The notes beneath the pieces are model-generated. The model did not search any database and was not told the origin of the DNA. It saw nothing but the letters and a program-made list of their open reading frames with translations. Positions 36,849 through 44,792 of a stretch of 64,000 bases of DNA are shown here, piece by piece. The translations under genes and the position numbers were made by a program. The stretch lies in the NCBI GenBank assembly GCA_023512135.1, contig JAIMAG010000008.1, positions 1-64,000 on the forward strand. Reading direction: 5' to 3'. Source of the DNA: Terriglobia bacterium (lineage in GTDB: Bacteria > Acidobacteriota > Terriglobia > Acidiferrales > UBA7541). Within the stretch, counting starts at the first letter, position 1, and each line of letters begins with the position of its first letter.

Positions 36849-38229
36849 GCGACTGGGAAAGCTGCCCGGCGGCTTCGTATTCTTTCAGTTTATTGTGCAG
36901 AGTCTTTAGGCTGATTCCCAGCAGTTCAGCGGCTCGTGTTTTGTTGTTCCCGGTGGCGGCCAGCGTCTGCAGGATGAGCGCCCGCTCGGCTTCGTCCACG
37001 GTGGTGCCGATGGGGAAGCGGAGCGACTGCGGGCTGGCTACCGGCCGGCCGAATTCCGGCGGCAGGTGTTGCCGGGTGATGGTTCCTCCCCCCGAGCTGA
37101 TCGCAGCACGTTCCAGCACGTTGCGCAATTCGCGGATGTTCCCCGGCCAGGGATAGCCGTGGAACAATTCCAGCACCTCCGGGCTCACGCCCCGCACCTC
37201 GAGCCCGTGCTTTTCGTTCAGTCCGGCCAGCAGCGCCTCGATCAGCAGCGGCAGGTCTTCCTTATGCTCGCGCAGGGGAGGAACGTGGATGCGGAACACG
37301 TTCAACCGGAAATAGAGGTCCTGACGCAGCGCGCCCCGCGCCACGGCTTCCTCCGGGTCGCGGTTGGTTGCGGCCAGCACGCGCACATCCACCGGCGTTT
37401 CCACCCGGCTGCCCAGCCGGCGGATGCGTCCCTCTTCGAGCACCCGCAGCAGCTTGGCCTGCGTGGGCGCGGGCATCTCGCCGATTTCGTCGAGCAGCAG
37501 CGTGCCGCCGTCGGCGAGCTCGAAGCAGCCCAGCCGCCGCTCGGCCGCACCGGTGAAGGCTCCTTTTTCGTGCCCGAAAATTTCGCTCTCCATCAGCGAC
37601 TCGGGAATCGCCGAGCAGTTGATGGCCACAAACGGCTGGTCGGCGCGCGGCGAAAGCTGGTGGATGGTGCGCGCCACAATTTCTTTGCCGGAGCCGGTTT
37701 CTCCGGTGATCAGCACTGAAGTTTTCGCCGGAGCCACCAGTTCCACCAGCCGCATCACCTGCTGCATCGGTTTCGACTGTCCGACCAGCTCTCCCAGCCG
37801 GCCCGCTTCGCGCAACTGTCGTGTCAGCGCCGCTACCCGCTTTTCACTCTGCATGCGCTGCAGGGCGCGCTCGAGCAGTGCCCGCAGCGTGGCCGCTTGA
37901 ATGGGCTTCTCAAGGTACCAGAACGCTCCGGCTTCGATGGCGGCGACGACGCGTTCGTCGCTGCCCCGGCCGGTGATGACAATCGCCGGCACGCGGTCCA
38001 GCTCCGGCCCGAGACGCCGGATCAGTTCCAGGCCGTTCACACCGGGCAGCTCCACATCGGCAATCAGCACGGCGGGCTGAAACTCGGCAAACCGCGCCAG
38101 GGCCTCCTCGGCCGTGCCGACACCCAGAACCGTGCAGCCCCAGGTCTGCAGAAGCGCCTCATAGCCCCGTCGGGCATTCGGCTCGTCTTCCACGATCAGG
38201 ATCCGGCCTGTGAGCGGATTCTTTGTCAT
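36826..38229 (-). CDS. Sigma54-dependent response regulator (NtrC family)
   Basis: 467 residues. Receiver domain with phospho-acceptor D58 (LIADVELPG), AAA+ domain with Walker A GETGSGKE, the sigma54-contact loop GAFTGA and Walker B LLLDEIG, and a C-terminal Fis-type helix-turn-helix (TRAAELLGISLKTLHNKL). Phosphorylated regulators of this type bind upstream enhancers and drive open-complex formation by sigma54 RNA polymerase. First gene of an operon regulator-kinase-lipoprotein. The divergent region 38230-38672 separates it from the OmpA-like gene. Confidence 0.95.
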   Translation of the reverse strand: MTKNPLTGRILIVEDEPNARRGYEALLQTWGCTVLGVGTAEEALARFAEFQPAVLIADVELPGVNGLELIRRLGPELDRVPAIVITGRGSDERVVAAIEAGAFWYLEKPIQAATLRALLERALQRMQSEKRVAALTRQLREAGRLGELVGQSKPMQQVMRLVELVAPAKTSVLITGETGSGKEIVARTIHQLSPRADQPFVAINCSAIPESLMESEIFGHEKGAFTGAAERRLGCFELADGGTLLLDEIGEMPAPTQAKLLRVLEEGRIRRLGSRVETPVDVRVLAATNRDPEEAVARGALRQDLYFRLNVFRIHVPPLREHKEDLPLLIEALLAGLNEKHGLEVRGVSPEVLELFHGYPWPGNIRELRNVLERAAISSGGGTITRQHLPPEFGRPVASPQSLRFPIGTTVDEAERALILQTLAATGNNKTRAAELLGISLKTLHNKLKEYEAAGQLSQSHATSPEN

Positions 38230-38672
38230 GGGCTAGCTGGAATGTACCAGCACATTTCGGCAAAACCAAGCGACTTGGCTCGCCGAATACCTGCTGGCTA
38301 AGATGCCACAAACAGGTCAGGAGTCTACTCCCCGCACGACCCGCCTGTTGTGGGCCCTGTTCGTCCTGTCTTGGCGGACAGCCGGCAGTCTGGTCCGTTG
38401 GGCAAAACGGACAGGTAGGAAAAGTATAGTGTTATACGGAAGCATAACTTATGGTGAAAAATGCTTTTCTGGGGCGTTGCCTCTGCCCTATAATGGCCCA
38501 GCAGTTTTGTGGGCTGTCGCCATGCGGGTGAGATTAAAGATGCCATCTTTGCCCGGGGCGAGAGCCCGGTGGTTGGTTGTGTCAGCTTTTAGTTTGTCTT
38601 CGAAGACTGCACGATTCCGTGCCGGAAAGTAGCGCGGGCCTGGTGAACCCAGCGGTGGAGGAGGATGGGCTG
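38230..38672. other. Divergent intergenic region between response regulator and OmpA-like gene
   Basis: 443 bases, no gene supported. It contains an AT-rich dyad GTATA-GTGT-TATAC (38424-38437), a perfect TATAAT (38489-38494, plus strand) with a poor -35, a CCGGG/CCCGG hairpin near 38551-38567 and a 12-base palindrome GTCTTCGAAGAC (38596-38607) in the expected leader of the plus-strand gene. No known riboswitch was recognised. Confidence 0.5.
38489..38494 (+). promoter_or_regulatory. -10 box (TATAAT) of the OmpA-like gene
   Basis: Perfect TATAAT. The region 17 bases upstream (TTTCTG) is a poor -35 match. A transcript from here would have a structured leader of about 170 bases. Confidence 0.5.
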
Positions 38673-40736
38673 ATGAAACCGGTGCCACGAATTTTGTCCT
38701 TGCTCGTGTTGGTTCTGGCTTTCGGATTGGTCATCCAGGCAGACCATGGGCCAGCAGAGGGAACAGGCAAGAGCAGAGACAAAGAAACCAAGGCTGCTGC
38801 ATCCGCTACCCAGCCCGAAAAAACCGATGCTCGCGAGAACGAGGCCAAACCGGCTCCTGCCGAATCTACCCTCAGCCCGGCAGCGCTGCCGGCTCCTGCA
38901 CCGGTCGAGTGGGAACGGTATCCCCAGTGGCGCCCGGTTCCTGCGACGACCGGCACGCTCGGACTGTTGACCGTAGAACTGGGCGATACCCTGCCCCGCA
39001 AGGGTGCCACCTTTTCCGGCTTCGCGAATCGCTTCGGCCGCATGCCCGGCAGCGTCACCATCACGGCCGTGGGCTTCAGCGTCGGCTACGGCCTGCACGA
39101 CCGCGTCTCGACCTTCCTGCAGTTTGAACCGCACCGCCATGTGCACGTCGGTGGTGGTCGCCAGGGCCAGTTGAGCTTCAATGCCCCGCTCACCAATCCG
39201 CAGTTCGGTACGACCATGTACCGCCGCCTGACGCCCACCGGGCTGCCCGGCTACGTCGAAGATTTCCCGTTCGCTGCGCGGAACAGTGGCGACCCGGGCG
39301 AAGTGGTTCTGGGCTTGAAGGTTGGTTTGTTTTCGGAATTGTGGGGCGACCCGTTCAGCCTGGGCGTGCGCAGCGACTTCATCATCCCGACCGTCACGAA
39401 TTTCACTGACCTGATCAACAATCAGGTGCAAACCGGCCAGTTCAACTACGCGGTCACGGTTTCCGCCAGCCGCACCTGGAGCGACTGGATGACCAGCGCA
39501 TTGAATATCGGCTATCGCTTCACGCGCGACCCGCGTTCGGCCGGCGTGCCCACGATGACCATGGCCGACCAGTTGCGCGTGGGCGCGGGTCTGCTCTTCA
39601 TGCCCGAAAAGCGCTTCCAGATCATCCTGGAATCGACCGGCCTGATTTTCGTCAACGATGCCACGCCCAACACCAGCGCCGGTGCAAGCGATCCCGTCGA
39701 CGGCTTGCTCGGCCTGCGCATCTACGGAGCGCGCGGGCTGGCGCTCGACATCGGCTATCGCTACATGGCCAACCTGGTCAACCACGGCGACCAGCACGGC
39801 TTCGTCTTCAAGCTGGGTACGACCCTCTGGCCGACGGCTCCACCGCCACCGAACCGTGCCCCCGCCGCCGCCTGCTCGGCGGAACCGACCATGGTGTATG
39901 TCGGTTCGGGCGATTCCGTTGCTGTGCGCGTCCGCGCCAGTGACCCTGATGGCGACCCGCTGAACTACTCCTGGTCGGCGACCGGCGGCAGCGTGCAGGG
40001 CAGCGGCGCCGAAGTCCGCTGGAATTCTGCGGGAACGCAGCAGGGCACCTATACGGTGACCGTTCGCGTCGACGATAACCGCGGCGGCACCGCCAGTTGC
40101 GCCGTCGACATCCGCGTCGAACCGCGGCCGAATCGCCCGCCGACGATGTCCTGCTCCGCCGATCGCACCGCCGTGCTGGTCGGCGAACGCGCCCGCATCA
40201 CTGCCCGTGCCAATGACCCCGATGGAGACACGCTGAACTACGCCTGGCGCACCAATGGTGGACAGATCGTCGGCTCCGGCAGCTCCGTGCAACTGGATAC
40301 CAGTGGCGTTCAGCCGGGCACCTACACGGTCACCGGACGCGTCGAGGACGGCCGCGGCGCCGCCGCCGACTGCTCGGTCAACATCACCGTGCAGGCCCCT
40401 CCGCCACCCCCGCAGGCCAGCAAGCTGAACGAGTGCTTCTTCAGTGCGGGCAGTGCCCGTGCCGATAACGTCTGCAAGCGTGTGCTGGACGACGTTGCCC
40501 TGCGGCTGCAGAACGACCCGCGGGCCCGCGTGGTGCTCGTCGGGTACGCCGATCCGGCCGAGCGCCGTGCCGCACAGCTGGCTACGCAGCGCGCCGAGGC
40601 AGCTCGCCGCTACCTGGTCGAAAGGGGCATTGCCCAGACACGCGTGGACGTGCGCACCGCCACTGGACAAGCCGGTGCCGGGCGACAGAACCGGCGCGTG
40701 GACATCATCTGGGTGCCGGAAGGCGCAACATACTGA
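38673..40736 (+). CDS. Outer membrane OmpA-family protein with two PKD-like domains
   Basis: 687 residues from the ATG at 38673, behind GGAGGAGG. Signal peptide (1-22), low-complexity spacer (to about 75), a beta-barrel-like region (about 90-385, alternating aromatic strands), two PKD-like domains (about 395-475 and 482-565, each with the DPDGD motif followed by YSW or YAW) and a C-terminal OmpA-like domain (about 575-687, VVLVGYADPAERRAAQLATQ and NRRVDI). The barrel sits in the outer membrane and the OmpA domain would bind peptidoglycan. The OmpA domain departs from consensus (GYAD for GHTD), so binding may be weak. Confidence 0.85.
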   Translation: MKPVPRILSLLVLVLAFGLVIQADHGPAEGTGKSRDKETKAAASATQPEKTDARENEAKPAPAESTLSPAALPAPAPVEWERYPQWRPVPATTGTLGLLTVELGDTLPRKGATFSGFANRFGRMPGSVTITAVGFSVGYGLHDRVSTFLQFEPHRHVHVGGGRQGQLSFNAPLTNPQFGTTMYRRLTPTGLPGYVEDFPFAARNSGDPGEVVLGLKVGLFSELWGDPFSLGVRSDFIIPTVTNFTDLINNQVQTGQFNYAVTVSASRTWSDWMTSALNIGYRFTRDPRSAGVPTMTMADQLRVGAGLLFMPEKRFQIILESTGLIFVNDATPNTSAGASDPVDGLLGLRIYGARGLALDIGYRYMANLVNHGDQHGFVFKLGTTLWPTAPPPPNRAPAAACSAEPTMVYVGSGDSVAVRVRASDPDGDPLNYSWSATGGSVQGSGAEVRWNSAGTQQGTYTVTVRVDDNRGGTASCAVDIRVEPRPNRPPTMSCSADRTAVLVGERARITARANDPDGDTLNYAWRTNGGQIVGSGSSVQLDTSGVQPGTYTVTGRVEDGRGAAADCSVNITVQAPPPPPQASKLNECFFSAGSARADNVCKRVLDDVALRLQNDPRARVVLVGYADPAERRAAQLATQRAEAARRYLVERGIAQTRVDVRTATGQAGAGRQNRRVDIIWVPEGATY

Positions 40737-40751
40737 GTTGTACTGCACCTG

Positions 40752-40783
40752 CCGGCCCCGCGTGCCTTCTGCGCCGGGGCCGG
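40752..40783 (+). terminator. GC-rich hairpin after the OmpA-like gene
   Basis: CCGGCCCC (40752-40759) pairs with GGGGCCGG (40776-40783). There is no T-run, so it may stabilise the mRNA end rather than terminate. The next gene starts 19 bases later. Confidence 0.4.
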
Positions 40784-40801
40784 TCGCGTCTGCGAGCGGC
40801 C

Positions 40802-42805
40802 ATGCTAAGCCCAGCCAGTCCGAGGAAATTTTTGTTCCGCGCCGCCCTTTGCGCGGGCCTGCTGCTGGCCAGCCTCTGCCCGGCGGCTGCGCAAACCTGG
40901 CGGCCGCTGGGCCCGCCGGGGGGTGATGTCCGCACGCTGGCGCGCGACCCGCATGACCCCGACCGAATCTACCTCGGTACCGCTGATGGTCACCTCTTTC
41001 TGAGTCAGGACGGTGGCCGGAGCTGGGTCCTGCTCAGCCGCGTCGGTGAAGACCGCACCGACCACGTGCTCACGCATATCCTGGTGGACCCGCGCGACCC
41101 GCGCTGGCTCTATGCTTCTGCATGGTCGCGCCAGGCTGGGGGCGGCGGCGTCTTTCGCAGTCGTGACCGCGGGCAGTCCTGGGAACTGGTCGGCTTGGGC
41201 GGGGAAAACGTCCGTGCGCTTGCCCAGTCCGCTTCCCATCCAGATATCCTGATAGCCGGGACATTGACCGGTGTGTTCCGCTCGCGCGACTCCGGCCGGT
41301 CCTGGGAACGCATCTCCCCGGCCGGTCATCCGGGAATTCGCAACGTGGATTCCGTGGCCATTGACCCGCGCAATCCCGACATCCTCTATGTGGGCACGTT
41401 CCGCCTGCCCTGGAAAAGCAGCAACGGAGGTCGCACGTGGTTGCCGATTCATGCGGGCATGATTGACGACTCCGATGTCTTCAGCATCGTTGTCGATCCC
41501 ACGGACTCACGTCGCATCTATGCCAGCGCCTGCTCCGGCATCTACCGCAGCGACAATGCCGGCCTGCTCTGGAAAAAAGTGCAGGGAATTCCTTACTCCG
41601 CCCGGCGTACCTACGCAATTCGCCTTGACCCGACCGATGCCCGCGTCGTCTATGCCGGCACTACGGAAGGCCTCTGGAAAAGCGTGAATGCCGGTGCATC
41701 CTGGCGACGGCTGACGCCGCAAAACTGGGTGATCAACGCGCTCGAAATTGACCCGCGCAACCCCGCCCGACTGCTGGTGGGAACCGAGCAGCAGGGCGTG
41801 CTGGCCAGCGACGATGGCGGAGAAACCTTCCGCGCCTCGAACGAGGGCTTTTCGCACCGACAGATTCTGGCTTTAGCGCTGGATTCGCATCGTCCCGGAC
41901 GCGTCCTCGCCGTGCTGGCCCATGCACCCGAACCGGTGCTGGTTACGGAAGACGGTGGCCACAGTTGGACCCCGCTCGGCCGCGGCCTCCAGGCCGAAGC
42001 GGTCCTCCGCGTCTATGCCGCTCCGGATGGTTGGTGGGCTGCCCTGCAGGACGGCGGTCTGGTTCGCTACGACGAATCCCGGAAACTTTGGGTTCGCACC
42101 GGTACTGTCGTGGGCGAAACTGCTCCCCGCCGTGATCGCACGGGCCCGATGAGCCCTGCACGCAGACCGGCACAACTGGAGTATCTTGTTCTCGATATGG
42201 CTTTCAGCCGCGACCGATGGTTTGCGGCTACCCCGAAGGGGTTGCTCGTCTCCACCGACAGCGGCCGCACCTGGGAGCCGTTCCCGTTTGCGCCGGTCCG
42301 TCTTCCGGTCAGCTCTGTGCGCGTCTCTCCGGACGGCCAGCAGCTCTGGATTGTTTCGCTGCGCGGGATGGTTTTCTCGCGTGATGGCGGGCGAAGCTGG
42401 ACCTGGCATGACTTACCCTTTGACTCCGGGGGCGCGCTCCGCCTTGAGGTGGCCGACCCGCACACTCTGCTTGCCTTGGCACGGCGCGGCCTCTACATCT
42501 CCCGCGATGCGGGCAAAACCTGGCGCCCCGCGGCTTCCGGGTTGCCGACCGCCCCGGTACAGCAGTTGGCCATCGTCGACGATGTTTTGCTGGCTTCCCT
42601 GCAAACCGGTGGCCTCTACCTCTCCTTTGACCGCGGCTTCAACTGGACGCGTGTGGAAGGTCTGCTCGCCGATGGCTTCTTCCCCGTCGTTACCTCCGTG
42701 CCCGGTGCTGCGAGGATCTACGCGGCATCCTCCACCGACGGCCTCTACGTCATCGAGCTCCATCAGGCAGCTCAGGTTGCCGACGTCGGCGGCCAGCCCG
42801 ACTGA
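40802..42805 (+). CDS. Exported Asp-box (BNR) repeat beta-propeller protein
   Basis: 667 residues. A signal peptide (about 1-30) is followed by about twelve Asp-box motifs of the form S-x-D-x-G-x-S-W (SQDGGRSW, SRDRGQSW, SRDSGRSW, SDNAGLLW, TEDGGHSW, STDSGRTW, SRDGGRSW, SRDAGKTW and others) spread from residue 60 to 620. This is the pattern of sortilin/VPS10-like and YCF48-like propellers. No sialidase catalytic residues are recognised, so a binding or scaffold role is more likely than an enzyme. It lies 65 bases after the OmpA-like gene on the same strand and may be co-transcribed. Confidence 0.85.
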   Translation: MLSPASPRKFLFRAALCAGLLLASLCPAAAQTWRPLGPPGGDVRTLARDPHDPDRIYLGTADGHLFLSQDGGRSWVLLSRVGEDRTDHVLTHILVDPRDPRWLYASAWSRQAGGGGVFRSRDRGQSWELVGLGGENVRALAQSASHPDILIAGTLTGVFRSRDSGRSWERISPAGHPGIRNVDSVAIDPRNPDILYVGTFRLPWKSSNGGRTWLPIHAGMIDDSDVFSIVVDPTDSRRIYASACSGIYRSDNAGLLWKKVQGIPYSARRTYAIRLDPTDARVVYAGTTEGLWKSVNAGASWRRLTPQNWVINALEIDPRNPARLLVGTEQQGVLASDDGGETFRASNEGFSHRQILALALDSHRPGRVLAVLAHAPEPVLVTEDGGHSWTPLGRGLQAEAVLRVYAAPDGWWAALQDGGLVRYDESRKLWVRTGTVVGETAPRRDRTGPMSPARRPAQLEYLVLDMAFSRDRWFAATPKGLLVSTDSGRTWEPFPFAPVRLPVSSVRVSPDGQQLWIVSLRGMVFSRDGGRSWTWHDLPFDSGGALRLEVADPHTLLALARRGLYISRDAGKTWRPAASGLPTAPVQQLAIVDDVLLASLQTGGLYLSFDRGFNWTRVEGLLADGFFPVVTSVPGAARIYAASSTDGLYVIELHQAAQVADVGGQPD

Positions 42806-42915
42806 AACTTCATCTCGTTCCATTTTGGCCCTAGCCCTCTGCCCAAAACGGTAACTTTCCTGTAATCAAGCAACTGCAGGCCCCCTCAGTCTCGAATTCT
42901 GTTGCCTGTATTTTC

Positions 42916-42929
42916 AATATGGACATATT
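42916..42929. promoter_or_regulatory. AT-rich dyad upstream of the sigma54 promoter
   Basis: AATATG-GA-CATATT is a perfect dyad centred about 79 bases upstream of the GG of the sigma54 promoter and about 100 bases upstream of the expected transcription start. This is where an NtrC-type enhancer would be expected. Confidence 0.4.
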
Positions 42930-42998
42930 ATTCTAATGAGTATAACTTAAGTGATTAACTAATGGCTTTCGTTTCAGAGAATTGTCTTCCGTACTCTT

Positions 42999-43016
42999 TT
43001 GGCACAGAGGCTGCTC
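42999..43016 (+). promoter_or_regulatory. Sigma54-type promoter of the response regulator gene
   Basis: TGGCAC (43000-43005), 5 bases, CTGCT (43011-43015): GG and GC are exactly 10 bases apart, and the -24 element is a full match to consensus. Expected start near 43026, giving a leader of about 25 bases containing GGGAGG (43040-43045) before the ATG at 43051. Confidence 0.7.
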
Positions 43017-43050
43017 CCGATTTGAATGTAGGCCATCTCGGGAGGTGCTC

Positions 43051-44454
43051 ATGAACGAAAACTCCGCCGCTGCGACCAAGCTCGTCTCGACTCGTTCGAC
43101 TCCGGGTACGGTTCTGATTGTGGATGACGAGGTGGCTGCCCGGGAGCTCTGCAGCGAAGTTGCGCTAGAAGCTGGCCTGCGCGTGCGCACTGCCGCTACG
43201 ACGGAGCAGGCGCTGGAGGCGCTCGAACAGGCGCCGGTGGACATCGTGGTCACCGACCTGAAGGTACCCCAGATGGGCGGCCTCGAACTGCTCCGCCGGA
43301 TCCGGGCTGCCTTCCCTCATATCGCTGTGGTCGTGCTCACCCAGTACGGCACCATCGAAACCGCTGTCGAAGCCATGCGCGCCGGTGCCGCGGACTACCT
43401 CACCAAACCGTTCCATGTGGAAGAGCTCCGCAACAAGCTCGAGCGGCTGCTTCGTGCCGTGGAGATGGACCACGAAAATCGCATTCTGCGCGAGCAGTTG
43501 CGCAGCCGGCCCGGCTTCGGGGGACTGGTCGGGATTTCCCCTCGCATGCAGAAGGTCTACAAATTGATTGAAAAAGTCAGTCAGCACAGCTACCCCGTGC
43601 TTGTTCTGGGCGAAAGTGGCACCGGCAAGGAGCTGGTCGCGCGCTCCATCCATTTCTCCGGGCCGCGCCGCTCCGGCCCGTTCGTGCCGGTAGATTGCTC
43701 GGCTCTGGTGCCCACCCTGATCGAGTCGGAGCTGTTTGGCTATGTGAAAGGCGCCTTCACCGGCGCACTCCGCAGCAAGGTCGGCCTGCTGGAAGCCGCT
43801 GATGGCGGTACACTGTTTCTCGACGAAATTGCTGATCTCCCCTTCGATCTGCAGGCCAAGCTGCTCCGCGCACTGCAGGAAAGAGAAATCCGCCCGGTCG
43901 GCTCCAATGAACGCGTGCGCATCAACGTGCGAGTCATTGCAGCCACCAACCGAGACCTGGAAGCCGCCATCCGCAGCGGATCCTTCCGCCAGGACCTCTA
44001 CTTCCGCTTGAACGTGGTGCAGATCAAGCTGCCGCCACTGCGGGAACGGAAAAGCGACATCCCGCTGCTCGTCAATCATTTCCTGGAAAAGTTCAGTGAT
44101 CCAGAGCGACCCGTGCGCTCCATTTCGGAAGAAGCCATGGCCCGCCTGATGGCCTACGACTGGCCGGGCAATGTGCGCGAACTGGAAAACGCAATCGAAC
44201 GGGCGCTGGCACTGGGCAGCGGTCCGGTGCTGCAGCTGGCCGACTTGCCCTCGAATCTTCACTCCAGCAGCCCGGACCGGTTGCCGGCCAGCGATGAACT
44301 GCTTCCGCTCGAAGAGCTGGAACGACGCGCCATCTTTCGAGCCCTGCGTGAAACCGGCGGCGATAAGCTCGCCGCGGCACGCTTGCTCGGCATCGGCAAA
44401 ACAACTCTCTACCGCAAATTGAAACAGTACGAAGCTGAACGCCAGTCCGCCTGA
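43051..44454 (+). CDS. Sigma54-dependent response regulator (NtrC family), second copy
   Basis: 467 residues. Receiver with D69 ([13 protein letters not shown]), AAA+ domain with [14 protein letters not shown] loop ([12 protein letters not shown]), Walker B LFLDEI, sensor II region, and C-terminal Fis-type helix-turn-helix ([19 protein letters not shown]). It is only distantly similar to the regulator at 36826-38229. The sigma54-type promoter in front of it suggests it is itself sigma54-dependent and could be auto-activated. It starts the island that continues with a small membrane protein, a hybrid kinase and a receiver-DHp protein. Confidence 0.95.
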   Translation: MNENSAAATKLVSTRSTPGTVLIVDDEVAARELCSEVALEAGLRVRTAATTEQALEALEQAPVDIVVTDLKVPQMGGLELLRRIRAAFPHIAVVVLTQYGTIETAVEAMRAGAADYLTKPFHVEELRNKLERLLRAVEMDHENRILREQLRSRPGFGGLVGISPRMQKVYKLIEKVSQHSYPVLVLGESGTGKELVARSIHFSGPRRSGPFVPVDCSALVPTLIESELFGYVKGAFTGALRSKVGLLEAADGGTLFLDEIADLPFDLQAKLLRALQEREIRPVGSNERVRINVRVIAATNRDLEAAIRSGSFRQDLYFRLNVVQIKLPPLRERKSDIPLLVNHFLEKFSDPERPVRSISEEAMARLMAYDWPGNVRELENAIERALALGSGPVLQLADLPSNLHSSSPDRLPASDELLPLEELERRAIFRALRETGGDKLAAARLLGIGKTTLYRKLKQYEAERQSA

Positions 44455-44669
44455 TTTCCGTTCGCATCTTCCGTCCCACAGGACCCCACTTCGGAAATGC
44501 CTCTGCTGGCCATCTCTGTTCTGGTTTTCCTAACTGGGAAGCAACTGCGCTCCGGTTTCGGAGTGGGAACGAGCCGTACTCCCCGAACCGGTCGTAGGGC
44601 TGAATCCGCAGGGGTTACCGCTTCCCCGGGCTGGAATGGACTGTGCAATGCCCATGTGGGGGGCTGCAG
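44455..44669. other. Intergenic region between response regulator and small membrane ORF
   Basis: No gene seen. It contains a short hairpin CTCCG-GTTT-CGGAG (44550-44563) and a candidate sigma54 promoter (44632-44647). No clear intrinsic terminator follows the response regulator. Confidence 0.45.
44632..44647 (+). promoter_or_regulatory. Candidate sigma54-type promoter before the small ORF and hybrid kinase
   Basis: TGGAAT (44632-44637), 5 bases, GTGCA (44643-44647), with GG and GC 10 bases apart. The -12 element matches 4 of 5 bases; the -24 element is weaker than at 43000. The transcript would start close to 44658, leaving a very short leader before the ATG at 44670. Confidence 0.4.
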
Positions 44670-44780
44670 ATGAGGCAAGTAGACCGTTTTTCCATTCACC
44701 CGCTCCTGCGCAGAGTTCTCGAATATGTGCTAGCCCTCGCCGCGGCACTGGTCTGCAGCTACCTGATTCTGCGCTTTTGA
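44670..44780 (+). CDS. 36-residue single-pass membrane peptide
   Basis: ATG at 44670 lies 7 bases after a run of six G (44656-44662 region). The peptide has a basic N-terminus (MRQVDRFSIHPLLRRV) and one hydrophobic helix (LALAAALVCSYLIL), ending RF. The stop codon is 12 bases before the hybrid kinase ATG, so translation of the two is probably linked. The basic-then-hydrophobic pattern predicts a membrane-anchored peptide with its N-terminus in the cytoplasm. No homologue is recognised. It may regulate or localise the soluble-looking kinase that follows (inference). Confidence 0.55.
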   Translation: MRQVDRFSIHPLLRRVLEYVLALAAALVCSYLILRF

Positions 44781-44792
44781 TGGAAGCCTGCA

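Noticed and set aside
38373-38390. TGGCGG-N5-CGGCA as a sigma54 promoter before the OmpA-like gene
   Set aside because: The GG to GC spacing is right but the -12 element is poor, and such matches are frequent in GC-rich DNA. A TATAAT box further down is a better candidate.
38500-38672. Riboswitch in the OmpA-like gene leader
   Set aside because: The hairpins do not match the conserved cores of c-di-GMP, TPP, cobalamin, SAM, glycine or ydaO-type riboswitches as I know them.
38589-40748. 719-codon minus-strand frame opposite the OmpA-like gene
   Set aside because: Mirror frame of a certain gene that has a signal peptide, PKD and OmpA domains.
38441-42954. Shared ATAACTTA string near 38443 and 42942 as a common regulator site
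   Set aside because: Eight bases in two AT-rich patches can be chance; the flanks do not match and there is no dyad around them.
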